Positions 25,976 through 34,348 of a stretch of 64,000 nt of DNA are shown in pieces. Made by a program: the position numbers and the translations under genes. Location of the stretch: positions 5,306-69,305 of the forward strand of contig CAZRSF010000027.1 in the NCBI GenBank assembly GCA_964602655.1, in the 5' to 3' direction. The stretch comes from Moduliflexus sp964602655. Its GTDB lineage: Bacteria; Moduliflexota; Moduliflexia; Moduliflexales; Moduliflexaceae. The notes beneath the pieces are model-generated. The model had not been told where the DNA came from. It saw only the letters and a program-made list of their open reading frames with translations, and did no database searches. Within the stretch, counting starts at the first letter, position 1, and each line of letters opens with the position of its first letter.

Positions 25976-26066
25976 TTGCTCTGGAAGCTTGCCATTTTTT
26001 AATGTCTTGTTTTATCAATTTTCGAGTTTTTTCTCTTCCACCAAAATATTTCTTAAGAGTATATCC

Positions 26067-26234
26067 CTAAATAGTGATTGACAACAATCGCTGAATACAC
26101 AAACGATCCATGCCATGAAACGAACACAGATAACAGGGACGTTCATCGAGACCGATGAGGGGAGTGGAGATGTCGGTGTGCAATTGGTGACGTTCTGTTT
26201 CAGTCAGTGTGACACGATATTTTTTCATTGACAT
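26067..26234 (-). pseudogene. Internally deleted IS630-family transposase remnant
   Basis: From ATG 26234 the frame reads MSMKKYRVTLTETERHQL, the usual start of IS630-family transposases (helix-turn-helix region). It jumps after about 25 residues to PLIGLDERPCYL, which resembles the catalytic DE region (DERPC-L) normally more than 150 residues further on, then degenerates. The middle of the gene is missing. An 8-bp hairpin (CCTGATGG...CCATCAGG) lies just upstream. Clear IS ends were not identified. Confidence 0.6.
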
Positions 26235-26355
26235 AGTGAGTTCTTCCTGATGGTTATGATGTTCGCCATCAGGATAACGCATGGGGATTTTTGTCTATTA
26301 AAAACTTACCGAGTAGGCTGCGGCAACAAAACTTTTATATCCCGAACTCTTGAAA

Positions 26356-26495
26356 TAATGGAACACTGATTGGGCTGATGAGACTGATTTTCACTGATTT
26401 TGTAAGTTTTTTCAGAAGTATGCCCCGCGCAAAATGTTTTTCCATCAAAAAAATCAGTGCAGTTCAGTCTTATCAGCCCAACCAGTGTTCTATTA
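26356..26495. repeat. Long imperfect palindrome upstream of thrC
   Basis: GGAACACTGATTGGGCTGAT and the following GAGACTGA near 26358 are mirrored by TCAGTCTTATCAGCCCAACC and AGTGTTC ending near 26495. Inner parts (ACTGATTTT / AAAAATCAGT) also pair. The 25793-26505 stretch holds this element, the two gene remnants above and no intact gene. Confidence 0.7.
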
Positions 26496-26505
26496 ACTCA
26501 TTGCA

Positions 26506-27771
26506 ATGAAACATATTCAAGGCTTGAAATGCGTCAAATGCGGGCGCGAATACGCCCTCGGCGACGTGATGTATGTCTGCCGTGATTGCGGACTTGAAGG
26601 CACGTTGGATGTCGTCTATGACATGAATCTTGTGGCCGTGCGGCTGTTGCGTCATCTTCAGACCTCAACGGCTGTCCGCGAACCGCTGTCGATCCGGCGC
26701 TACGTCGATCTCCTGCCGATTCAGGATGAACGGTTGCTCCCGCCGTTGCGCATTGGCGGGACGCCGTTGTACGACTGCCATGATTTTGCCCGAAAAGGTT
26801 GTCATGAATTACGCGCCGCCTGCCCGCAGCGGCTCTTTATCAAAGATGATGGCCGTAATCCGACCGCTTCGCTGAAAGACCGCGCCAGCGCGTTAGCGAT
26901 TGTGAAGGCCAGAGAACTCGGCAAAACGATCATCACCTGCGCGTCAACAGGTAACGCCGCCTCGTCATTAGCGGGATTAGCCGCGTCGGTCGGCATTTCG
27001 ACCGTGATCTTCGTCCCGGAAACCGCGCCGAAAGCGAAAGTCGCGCAATTGCTGATGTATGGGGCGCGCGTGTTGATGGTGAAAGGCTCCTACGATCAGG
27101 CGTATGACCTCTGCCTGCAAGCATCGGCAGAATGGGGCTGGTACAATCGTAACAGCGGGTATAATCCGTATCTCGGCGAAGGCAAGAAGACGGCGGCGTT
27201 GGAAATCTGCGAGCAGCTTGGCTGGAAAGCGCCGGACAAAGTCTTCGTGGCGGTCGGCGATGGCTGTATTTTCGGCGGCATGTGGAAAGGCTTCTGCGAT
27301 CTATACGATTTGGGCTTGATTGACAAACGCCCGCAGATGATCGGCATACAGGCCGAGGGCGCGAGTCCTTTGGCTGCCGCCTTTAAGAGCGGAATGCCGG
27401 TGCAGCCGCAGCGTCAGCTTCATACGATTGCCGACAGTATTTCCGTCGGACAGCCGCGCGACGCCCTGAAAGCGCTTCGCGCCGCCCGCGATTCACAGGG
27501 CGCGTTGATGACGGTCACAGACGACGAGATTTTGGACGCCATGCGTCTGTTGGCGCGAAATACCGGTGTCTTTGCCGAACCCGCAGGCGCAACCGCCTTT
27601 GCCGGATTGCAGCGCATGGTCAGCGACGGCGCAATTGGCGAGGACGAAACCATCGTTGTCATGGTGACGGGCAACGGCCTGAAAGATATTGACACCGCAA
27701 TCCGCGCCGCTGGCAGCCCAACCATCATCGAGCCAGATTTCCGCGACGTGAAACGCGCGTTACAGGAGTAA
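26506..27771 (+). CDS. thrC: Threonine synthase
   Basis: 421 residues. An N-terminal zinc ribbon (Cys9, Cys12, Cys25, Cys28) precedes a fold-type II PLP domain. The PLP lysine is in NPTASLKDRASALA and the phosphate-binding loop in CASTGNAASSLAGLAAS. The PLP-ring residues near VMVTGNGLKD are conserved. It converts O-phosphohomoserine to threonine. Zinc-ribbon versions are common in many bacteria and archaea, and some act on related substrates (cysteate synthase), so threonine synthase is the best call rather than certain. No ribosome site is evident before ATG 26506. No other threonine genes are nearby. Confidence 0.85.
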   Translation: MKHIQGLKCVKCGREYALGDVMYVCRDCGLEGTLDVVYDMNLVAVRLLRHLQTSTAVREPLSIRRYVDLLPIQDERLLPPLRIGGTPLYDCHDFARKGCHELRAACPQRLFIKDDGRNPTASLKDRASALAIVKARELGKTIITCASTGNAASSLAGLAASVGISTVIFVPETAPKAKVAQLLMYGARVLMVKGSYDQAYDLCLQASAEWGWYNRNSGYNPYLGEGKKTAALEICEQLGWKAPDKVFVAVGDGCIFGGMWKGFCDLYDLGLIDKRPQMIGIQAEGASPLAAAFKSGMPVQPQRQLHTIADSISVGQPRDALKALRAARDSQGALMTVTDDEILDAMRLLARNTGVFAEPAGATAFAGLQRMVSDGAIGEDETIVVMVTGNGLKDIDTAIRAAGSPTIIEPDFRDVKRALQE

Positions 27772-27775
27772 ACTC

Positions 27776-27808
27776 AAACCTCACAGGTTTTCGAAACCTG
27801 TGAGGTTT
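27776..27808. repeat. Palindromic repeat, CCTCACAGG family
   Basis: 15-bp perfect arms, AAACCTCACAGGTTT and complement, around TCG, between the convergent thrC and bioC genes. It may serve as a bidirectional terminator, although no long T-tract follows. Confidence 0.85.
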
Positions 27809-27827
27809 CGCGCCGTCATTTCAATCG

Positions 27828-28601
27828 TTACGCTCTTACGATAAACAGCAGCGGATGATAGGTCAGCGGCACGCGTTCGAATGCGCCGAAGCGTTCGCGG
27901 TAGGCGCGCTCGAAATGGGCGAGGTCGGATTTCGTCCATTGTTTTTGCGAAGAGACGCCATTCACGCCGGTCAGCCGCAAGTGGCGCAGCACATCCATCG
28001 GCGACGCAAAATGCAGCGGCGCGAACTCTTCCGACGACATGATCACCTCAAAATGCGTCCGCACTGACGCGAGCACATCCCCATAGGAACGATACGGCAG
28101 CGAATTGCCCGTCAATTCGCGGATTTCGCGGCAATTTTCCGGGCCGAACGTCGAAAACGCCAACAATCCGCCCGGTTTCAGACGCTCTTTCAGGCGCGCC
28201 ACAAATCCGTCGAAATCGTGCAGCCATTGAAATGTCGCATTCGATAAGACCAAATCGAGATCGCCCGGCAAATCGGCGATGGCTTCGATGTCGCCGCGCA
28301 AAAACGTAAACGTTCCATGCGGATATTGCCGGAAAATATCGTCAATGACGATCTGGCATTCCCCCACCAAATCATTCGCGTACAACGTGGCGACCGGAAA
28401 ACTTTTCAGCAGCCGTTCCGTCGAAAGACCGCTGCCGCATCCGATTTCCAGCGCGCGCGAGAAGCCGGCGGGATGAATGCGCCGCAGCGATTCCAGCAAT
28501 TCTTCCGCCATGCGGGCTTGCACTTCCGCGTGTTGATTGTATGAGAACATGCTTTTGAAAAAACTGTGCTGCACCCGTGATTTGTCAGCATAGTGCGTCA
28601 T
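27828..28601 (-). CDS. bioC: Malonyl-ACP O-methyltransferase
   Basis: 257 residues with a class I SAM methyltransferase fold: ALEIGCGSGLSTERLL (motif I), FLRGDIEAIADLP, DLVLSNATFQWLHD (typical of BioC) and GGLLAFSTFGPENCREIREL. It methylates the free carboxyl of malonyl-ACP so that the fatty acid cycle can build pimeloyl-ACP methyl ester for biotin. It is the last gene of the minus-strand bioB-bioF-bioG-bioC run, 47 bases after bioG, whose product removes the same methyl group. Confidence 0.93.
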   Translation of the reverse strand: MTHYADKSRVQHSFFKSMFSYNQHAEVQARMAEELLESLRRIHPAGFSRALEIGCGSGLSTERLLKSFPVATLYANDLVGECQIVIDDIFRQYPHGTFTFLRGDIEAIADLPGDLDLVLSNATFQWLHDFDGFVARLKERLKPGGLLAFSTFGPENCREIRELTGNSLPYRSYGDVLASVRTHFEVIMSSEEFAPLHFASPMDVLRHLRLTGVNGVSSQKQWTKSDLAHFERAYRERFGAFERVPLTYHPLLFIVRA

Positions 28602-28648
28602 GATACGTCAGGCATCGCGCCGTGATAGGACTGATGTTCACGAAGTCA

Positions 28649-29437
28649 TCATCCATCAGCGCGCGATGCCGCAAGGTCCGTCCATCTATTCCACAGAAAA
28701 AAGGGATAATGCGGCGCGTCAATCATGTTGCAATGCGCGCGCCCATCCCAATACCGCTGCTGATTCGCCGCAGGCATGATTCGGTCGCGTGTGCTGATCA
28801 ATGCGACGAACTCCCCTCCTGGGAGGGGTTGGGGGTGGGTTGTGATGGATTTCTCAACACCCGACCCACCCCTACCCCTCCCAGGAGGGGAATCTTGCGG
28901 CTTCGCCGCGAACAATTCGGAGCTGGCGACCGCCGCCGCCTGAATCGCCGCTAACTCTTCCGCTTGCTCCGATAACTCGCGTTGCGGGCGTTGGTGCGCG
29001 AAACGTTCGAAAATTGCGCGCGAACCGCACATCCGTTCGAAAAATTTTTCGCGCCCTTTTGCGTCAAACCGGTCGAGCGTGGCCTGAAACACGTCCGGCG
29101 CGATGCCGAATTCGGCATGAATCGGCTGCGGTGTGCCATTAATCGCGATAACGCGATTCGCATGAAAATTCAATCTGCCGCTGATGCGGGCATAGGCCCA
29201 AACGCCCATTGACCAGCAGATCGCCACGATCTGTTCGTAGTGTCGGTTCACGCGGTCGCAGACTTCCGAGGTCTTGGAGACCTCGGAAGTCTTATTGAGG
29301 TCGCGGTAATCGCACACGGTCAAGACATCCCAGTCGTCGCATTCGAGATGCGCGACGACATGCTCGTCCATGCCCCATCCGTTGAAAAACAATACGAGAC
29401 GCGGGTTATGCTGCTGACGAATCCAATGCCATTTCAT
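28649..29437 (-). CDS. bioG: Pimeloyl-ACP methyl ester esterase BioG, carrying two in-frame palindromic insertions
   Basis: 262 residues from ATG 29437, which lies inside the end of bioF (32-base overlap). It has BioG hallmarks: LVLFFNGWGMDEHVV, nucleophile in CWSMGVWAYA, acid in STRDRIMP and His in DAPHYPFFLWN. The family is usually near 215 residues. The excess comes from two palindromic repeats read in frame: 29260-29292 encodes NKTSEVSKTSEV, and about 28811-28892 encodes SPPGRGRGGSGVEKS followed by ITTHPQPLPGGE. Neither repeat breaks the frame or removes a catalytic residue. BioG frees pimeloyl-ACP for BioF. Confidence 0.9.
   Translation of the reverse strand: MKWHWIRQQHNPRLVLFFNGWGMDEHVVAHLECDDWDVLTVCDYRDLNKTSEVSKTSEVCDRVNRHYEQIVAICWSMGVWAYARISGRLNFHANRVIAINGTPQPIHAEFGIAPDVFQATLDRFDAKGREKFFERMCGSRAIFERFAHQRPQRELSEQAEELAAIQAAAVASSELFAAKPQDSPPGRGRGGSGVEKSITTHPQPLPGGEFVALISTRDRIMPAANQQRYWDGRAHCNMIDAPHYPFFLWNRWTDLAASRADG
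28812..28891. repeat. Palindromic repeat inside bioG, TCCCCTCCTGGGAGGGG family
   Basis: Arms of 28-29 bases (28812-28840 and 28864-28891), nearly perfect complements, around 23 bases. Partial copies lie at 30641-30656 and 31683-31700, also within the biotin operon. Confidence 0.9.
29260..29292. repeat. Palindromic repeat inside bioG, ACTTCCGAGGTCT family
   Basis: Perfect 15-bp arms, AGACTTCCGAGGTCT and complement, around TGG, within the coding frame. The intergenic relative is at 5690-5720. Confidence 0.9.
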
Positions 29438-30617
29438 GCAACGCGGCGGCAATCGCATCGGGCAGCGGCGCAAGCTGCTCCCAACGCATCGCCGCATTTA
29501 AAGACAATCGCAGCCGCGCAGTATTCGGCGGAACGGTCGGCGGACGAATCGCAAAAATCAGCCAGCCTTGTTCCCTCAGTCGTTCCGCGACACGCACCGT
29601 CGCGTCGTTTTCGCCGATCATGATCGGCATGATTTGCGAACTGCCGTCTGTTTCAAGCTTCCTGGCGATCAACGCTTGCCGAAGGCGCTGCGATAATTCC
29701 AGCACAGCCCGCCGTTCGTTCTGCATGGCGGCGACTTTTTTGAGGATAAACAGATTCCAATTCAGCGTCATCGGCGGCAGCGCGGTGGTAAAAATCAGCG
29801 GGCGCATCGTGTTGACGAGAAATTCCTTCAAAATGCGGTTGGTGATGGCATACGCGCCGACAGAAGCGAACGCTTTGCCGAATGTGCCGACAATGACGTC
29901 AATGTCCCGCATGACGTCTTGCGCTTCGCAGACGCCGCAGCCGCGTTCGCCGAAGACGCCGACCGCATGGGCTTCGTCCACGATCAGCAGCGCATGATAA
30001 CGATTTTTCAATTCGACGATGCGCCGCAAGTCCGCAATGTCGCCGTCCATGCTGAACACCGATTCGGTGATGATGAACACGCGCTGAAATTCGGCGCGAT
30101 GCTGTTCCAGCAGTTGTTCGAGGTGGGCGTAATCGCAATGACGATAGCGGATATATTTGGCCTGCGAAAGCTGCAAGCCGTCCATCATGCTGGCGTGATT
30201 CAGCTTATCCGACAGAATCAGATCGCGCCGGTCGGCTAAGGCGGAAATAATGCCGATATTGGCGTGATAGCCGCTGTTGAAGATGCAGGCCGCTTCTGCC
30301 TGATACATCTCCGCCAAATACGTTTCCAGGCGATCATACGCCTCGGCGTTGCCGGTCAGCAGGCGCGACGACGACCCCGCCAGACCGAAACGGTCAATCA
30401 GATTGCCAGCGCCGTCCTGATGCAGAAACTCCTCCAAAAGCCGCTGATTCGCGCCGAGGCCGAGATAGTCGTTGGACGAAAGGTTGAGATAGTGTTTCCC
30501 GTTGAAATCAGCATGAGTTTCGTCGCGCCGGGCAATGCTTCCTAATTGCCGCAACTGCTGTTTCGCGCGTAAATCGTCAAGCTGTTGCCTGAATGAGTCG
30601 TAAATATCGGCGTTCAT
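29406..30617 (-). CDS. bioF: 8-amino-7-oxononanoate synthase
   Basis: 403 residues, an alpha-oxoamine synthase. Visible: NLSSNDYLGLGANQRLLEEF, FNSGYHANIG, ESVFSMDGDIADL, DEAHAVGVFGERG and the PLP lysine in GTFGKAFASVGAYA. It condenses pimeloyl-ACP (or -CoA) with L-alanine to KAPA. The stop overlaps the start of bioG, so the two are translationally coupled, consistent with handing pimeloyl-ACP from BioG to BioF. The 48 bases between bioB and bioF hold half of a CCCCTCC palindrome. Confidence 0.95.
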   Translation of the reverse strand: MNADIYDSFRQQLDDLRAKQQLRQLGSIARRDETHADFNGKHYLNLSSNDYLGLGANQRLLEEFLHQDGAGNLIDRFGLAGSSSRLLTGNAEAYDRLETYLAEMYQAEAACIFNSGYHANIGIISALADRRDLILSDKLNHASMMDGLQLSQAKYIRYRHCDYAHLEQLLEQHRAEFQRVFIITESVFSMDGDIADLRRIVELKNRYHALLIVDEAHAVGVFGERGCGVCEAQDVMRDIDVIVGTFGKAFASVGAYAITNRILKEFLVNTMRPLIFTTALPPMTLNWNLFILKKVAAMQNERRAVLELSQRLRQALIARKLETDGSSQIMPIMIGENDATVRVAERLREQGWLIFAIRPPTVPPNTARLRLSLNAAMRWEQLAPLPDAIAAALHEMALDSSAA

Positions 30618-30665
30618 TTTTCGATGTTTTTCCCGTTTTCCCCTCCCAGGAGGAGAAAACGTTGT

Positions 30666-31649
30666 TCAAGCGAAGGCGGCGAGCCGCGCCAACAAGGCGT
30701 CGTCTTCGGCCACGTCGCGCCCGCGCGTGGTCAGGTATCCGCCGGTTAACAAGCCGTTCGCGCCAGACAGCATGAGCAAGCCCTGAAAATCTTTCATCAC
30801 GGTTTCGCGTCCGGCGGCAAATTTGATGATTTTGGTCGGATTCACGAGCCGGAAAATGGCGAACGCTTTAGCGATCTCGGCGACCGACAGCGGCGGCTGC
30901 TTTTCGAGCGGCGTTCCGGCAATCGGCACGAGCACGTTCAACGGAATCACGTCCACATCGAGTTCCTGCGCGGCAAACGCCAATGCCACGCGATCCGCCG
31001 CCGTTTCACCGACACCGAAAATGCCGCCGCAGCAGACGCCGATGCCGTAGGCTTTCAGCAGGCGGATCGTCTCGATTTTTTCCTGAATATCGTGCGTATC
31101 GGCAATCAAATCGGCGAATTTGGCGGGGTTGACCTGGAGATTGATGTTATAATGACCGATCTTGCGTTCGGCGAGTTTTTTGACCGTCTCCTGGCTCAAA
31201 ATGCCGAGAGACAAACAAACGTTCATATTAGGAAGTTCCTGATGAATCGAATCAATGGCGGTCAGAATCGCGCCGAATTCCTCATCACATTCCGTATAGC
31301 CGAAGCCGCTGGTGACAATGCCGAAATAGTTGACCCCGGATTCCGCCGTTTTGCGGGCATGTTGCAGGATCGTGTCGGGCGACATCAGGCCATACACTTC
31401 GACGTGCGCGTGATGATGCGTGGATTGGGCGCAGAAGCGGCAATTTTCCTGACAGACTCCTGATTTGGCGTTCAAAATCGAGCAGGCGTGCATTCCGCGC
31501 GTAAATTTGTTTTTGACTTTATTGGCGAGCGAGACGAGATCGAGCGTCTCTTCGCCTGATAATTCGGCCAATCTACCGGCTAATTCCCGGCTGACCGGTT
31601 GGCCGCTTTCTAAGATATGATACGCTTGTTGAATGGCTGGATGTAACAT
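30666..31649 (-). CDS. bioB: Biotin synthase
   Basis: 327 residues from ATG 31649, which has GAGGAAA about ten bases upstream; a longer TTG-started frame to 31766 runs through repeat sequence and is rejected. Radical SAM motif CQENCRFC, family segments GVCQENCRFCAQSTHHHA, YNINLQVNP and PLNVLVPIAGTPL, and an Arg near the end in TRGRDVAED. It inserts sulfur into dethiobiotin using a [4Fe-4S] and a [2Fe-2S] cluster. It is the first gene of the biotin operon; bioA and bioD are not in the window. Confidence 0.95.
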   Translation of the reverse strand: MLHPAIQQAYHILESGQPVSRELAGRLAELSGEETLDLVSLANKVKNKFTRGMHACSILNAKSGVCQENCRFCAQSTHHHAHVEVYGLMSPDTILQHARKTAESGVNYFGIVTSGFGYTECDEEFGAILTAIDSIHQELPNMNVCLSLGILSQETVKKLAERKIGHYNINLQVNPAKFADLIADTHDIQEKIETIRLLKAYGIGVCCGGIFGVGETAADRVALAFAAQELDVDVIPLNVLVPIAGTPLEKQPPLSVAEIAKAFAIFRLVNPTKIIKFAAGRETVMKDFQGLLMLSGANGLLTGGYLTTRGRDVAEDDALLARLAAFA

Positions 31650-31703
31650 GTTCTGTATTTCCTCGTCGCCAAAGGCGAACGATTCCCCTCCAGGGAGGGG
31701 CGA

Positions 31704-31752
31704 GGAGTGCAAAAGCGCAGCTTTTGCCGTCAAAGCTTCGCTTTGAGACTCC
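31704..31752. repeat. Compound palindrome, GGAGTGCAAAAGC family
   Basis: Outer GGAGT...ACTCC encloses two hairpins, GCAAAAGC-GCA-GCTTTTGC and CAAAGC-TTC-GCTTTG, in the bioB leader. Confidence 0.8.
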
Positions 31753-31840
31753 TTCGTGATGTTCAATGGAAATGAATAGCGCTGTGCGTCATCGAGTTAC
31801 GTAAAAAACAACATGTGATCTTTTTGAGAGTTAGCTGAAC

Positions 31841-31872
31841 TTGTTGACCAAATTTTTATGAGTGGTTGATAA
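31841..31872 (-). promoter_or_regulatory. Possible BirA-type operator upstream of bioB
   Basis: TTGTTGACC, 14 bases, GGTTGATAA. The known bacterial BirA operator is TTGTAAACC-N14/16-GGTTTACAA; each half matches 7 of 9 bases with correct spacing. It lies about 190 bases upstream of bioB. The whole 31650-32361 stretch has no gene; it holds this site and repeats. Confidence 0.45.
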
Positions 31873-32239
31873 TAGTCAAGCAAGAATTTGATTAATTTAC
31901 AGAAGTTAGTAACTTTGCAGATTTAGCGGGGATTTTGCCGAAAAGAAAATAGGCGCGTTTTTGAAAAGGATTTTAAACCCTGACAGGGGTTATTAAAAAT
32001 CAATCCTCGTACCTATAAATTTTTAGTTCTCCCGATAGGACACGGGGAAAGGGTTGTTAAGTTCTCAATATCGCCCGGCTCCCATGTTTGCCGCTCCTAC
32101 CTGTATTCCTCTATCCTTTCGGGGCAACATCGGGAAAAGTCAAAGAAAAATCCGACCGGCGGCAAGAAATTCTCTTGACTCGATAACCGCGCAAACATAC
32201 GGCATATACAGCATTATTTATTTCCATCGAACATCCGAA

Positions 32240-32288
32240 GGAGTCTCAACGCGGAGCGTTGACGGCAAAAGCTCCGCGTTCGCACTCC
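32240..32288. repeat. Compound palindrome, GGAGT...ACTCC family
   Basis: GGAGT and ACTCC enclose CAACGC-GGA-GCGTTG and a second, imperfect hairpin, about 75 bases upstream of gpsA. Confidence 0.75.
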
Positions 32289-32361
32289 GATTGAATATGG
32301 TCAATGCAACTGAATAATGCGATACTGAGCGCGTAACCACGAATACTCGAAAGGAGCGAAT

Positions 32362-33384
32362 ATGATGAATGACATCTTAACGCAACAGATCGCCGTTGTC
32401 GGAGCGGGAAGTTGGGGGACGGCGTTAGCCAATTTATTAGCGTGTAAGGGATATGAGGTTGACCTCTGGGCGTATGAACCGGACGTCAAGGCCGCTATCG
32501 AGCAGCAGCGCGAAAACACGGTCTTTCTGCCGGGAATTCCGCTGTCGGAACGGATTCGTCCGACGAACGATCTTGCCGCAGCCGTCGCGGGCAAGTCGTT
32601 TGTCGTGATGGTCGTGCCGTCGCATGTGATGCGCGTTACTGCCGGAAAAATGGCCGCCGCGCTCGCGCCGGATGCCATCGTCGTCTCTGCGACCAAAGGG
32701 ATTGAAAACGAGACCTTCTGCCTGATGTCCGACGTGCTGGAGCAGACGTTGCCTGCCGGGTCGCAGCAACGGATTGCGGCGTTGTCCGGCCCAAGCTTTG
32801 CGGCGGAAGTCGCGCGGCTGATGCCGACGCTGATTACCGTCGCCTCGCGCAGCGCGGAAGCCGCTGCAATCGCGCAGCAGGTCTTCGCCGCGCCGCATTT
32901 TCGCGTGTACACGAATGACGACCTGATCGGTGTGCAGTCGGGCGGCTCGATGAAAAATTATATCGCGATTGCCGCCGGGATGATTGACGGCGCGCAAATC
33001 GGCCTGAATATCCGCGCCGCGTTGATTACCAGAGGGCTGGCGGAAATGCGGCGGCTCGGCGTGAAGATGGGCGCAAACCCGCATACGTTCAGCGGATTGA
33101 GCGGACTCGGCGATCTTGTGTTGACCTGCACCGGCGATTTGAGCCGCAATCATACCGTTGGCGTCAAAATCGGGCAGGGGATGAAAATACGCGAAATTCT
33201 CGACGGCATGAAAACGGTGGCGGAAGGGATCAAAACCGCGCATTCGGTCTATCATCTGTCCCGCAAAATCGGCGTGGACATGCCGATTTGCGACAGCGTC
33301 TATCAAATGCTCTTCGAAGACGCCGACCCGCGCGAGGCGTTGAATCAACTCATGACGCGGCGACTGAAAGACGAATTGGAATAA
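32362..33384 (+). CDS. gpsA: Glycerol-3-phosphate dehydrogenase [NAD(P)+]
   Basis: 340 residues. N-terminal Rossmann motif AVVGAGSWGTALANLLA, then NTVFLPGIPLSE, ISATKGIE-like VSATKGIENET, ALSGPSFAAEVAR and the catalytic-domain SGGSMKNYIAIAAGMIDG with its active-site Lys. It makes sn-glycerol 3-phosphate from dihydroxyacetone phosphate for phospholipids. AAGGAG lies seven to ten bases before the paired ATGs at 32362/32365. It is divergent from the biotin operon. Confidence 0.96.
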   Translation: MMNDILTQQIAVVGAGSWGTALANLLACKGYEVDLWAYEPDVKAAIEQQRENTVFLPGIPLSERIRPTNDLAAAVAGKSFVVMVVPSHVMRVTAGKMAAALAPDAIVVSATKGIENETFCLMSDVLEQTLPAGSQQRIAALSGPSFAAEVARLMPTLITVASRSAEAAAIAQQVFAAPHFRVYTNDDLIGVQSGGSMKNYIAIAAGMIDGAQIGLNIRAALITRGLAEMRRLGVKMGANPHTFSGLSGLGDLVLTCTGDLSRNHTVGVKIGQGMKIREILDGMKTVAEGIKTAHSVYHLSRKIGVDMPICDSVYQMLFEDADPREALNQLMTRRLKDELE

Positions 33385-33393
33385 GTGCGCCCC

Positions 33394-33546
33394 GCCCCGG
33401 CGTGGCTGTTATGTTTTCGTGAACACCTGTCATTGCGAGCGCTTTTCAGCGAAGCAATCTCGCCGGAATCACGGGATGGCTTCGTCGTTGTCACTCCTCG
33501 CAATGACAGGCATATTTACGAGAACGCAGCAGCCCTGCGCCGGGGC
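33394..33546. repeat. Nested palindromes containing a GTCATTGCGAG repeat
   Basis: An inner inverted repeat, CCTGTCATTGCGAG (33426-33439) and CTCGCAATGACAGG (33497-33510), lies inside an outer imperfect palindrome whose ends are GCCCCGGCG (33394-33402) and CGCCGGGGC (33538-33546). The GTCATTGCGAG element type is known from intergenic regions of unrelated bacteria. Confidence 0.85.
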
Positions 33547-33564
33547 GTCTCTACGAGAAGGAGA

Positions 33565-34248
33565 TTATTTGAAAATTTTCTTCAATAATTCGGTGACGCG
33601 GGCTTCCGGGTCTTCGCGAATTTTTTTCTCTTCGGCGGCGACCATCGTAAACAGGCCGTCGAGCGCTTTTTCAGTGACATAATCGTTCAGATCGAATTCG
33701 AAGAGTTCCCCGACGCCGAGCGGAATGGCGGCTGTCACCTGTTTCTGTAGATCCTGATACAGCCCGGTGACGCCGACGTCCGCCATTGCGGATTCGATGA
33801 TCGGCTGAAACGCCGCCGTCAACGTCTCGCTGGTTTTTTCTTGAAAATAGAGTGTGGCCTCGTTTTCTTTCCCGTTCACGATTTTCAGGGCGTCTTCGAA
33901 CGTCATTTCCGCGATGGCATCGCCGAATAACGACACCGCCGAGACAGCGGCTTTTTCCGCGGCGCGGTTCATGCTGACTTCGAATTCATCAACAATCGCT
34001 TCGAATCCCGCTTGCTTCAACAGGCTTTGCGCTTTTTGCAATTTGTCCGGCAGCAGGATTTTAATCAGGTCGTTTTTATAGAAACCATCCTCTTTCGATA
34101 CGAGTTTGACCGCGTTTTCCGTGCCGATTTTTAAGGCGTCTTTCAGACCGCTCGCCAGTTCCTCATCTAATTGAGCAAAGGCCGAACACGCTGAAAATAC
34201 AAGACCGACAACCACAGCAAGACTGCTCCAATATTCGAATCTCATCAT
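33565..34248 (-). CDS. DUF4197 family secreted protein
   Basis: 227 residues with an N-terminal signal peptide (cleavage near SAFA, residue 25). The mature part fits DUF4197: GLKDALKIGTENAVKLVSKEDGFYKN, ILLPDKL, TYFEDALKIVNG-like MTFEDALKIVNGKENEATLYF and the C-terminal DYVTEKALDGLFTMVAAEEKKIREDP. Its role is unknown; it is probably periplasmic or outer-membrane associated and helical. AAGGAA precedes ATG 34248. Confidence 0.9.
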   Translation of the reverse strand: MMRFEYWSSLAVVVGLVFSACSAFAQLDEELASGLKDALKIGTENAVKLVSKEDGFYKNDLIKILLPDKLQKAQSLLKQAGFEAIVDEFEVSMNRAAEKAAVSAVSLFGDAIAEMTFEDALKIVNGKENEATLYFQEKTSETLTAAFQPIIESAMADVGVTGLYQDLQKQVTAAIPLGVGELFEFDLNDYVTEKALDGLFTMVAAEEKKIREDPEARVTELLKKIFK

Positions 34249-34265
34249 CTATTCCTTGAAAAAGA

Positions 34266-34315
34266 GGAGTGTCAGAGCGTCGCTCCGATAGGTCAAAGCT
34301 GCGCGTTGACACTCC
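34266..34315. repeat. Compound palindrome, GGAGTGTCA...TGACACTCC
   Basis: Outer GGAGTGTCA and TGACACTCC with an inner GAGCG-TC-GCTC hairpin, upstream of the DUF4197 gene. Confidence 0.75.
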
Positions 34316-34348
34316 TGAGAATTTCTGAAACGGTGTACTTGTAACTTC

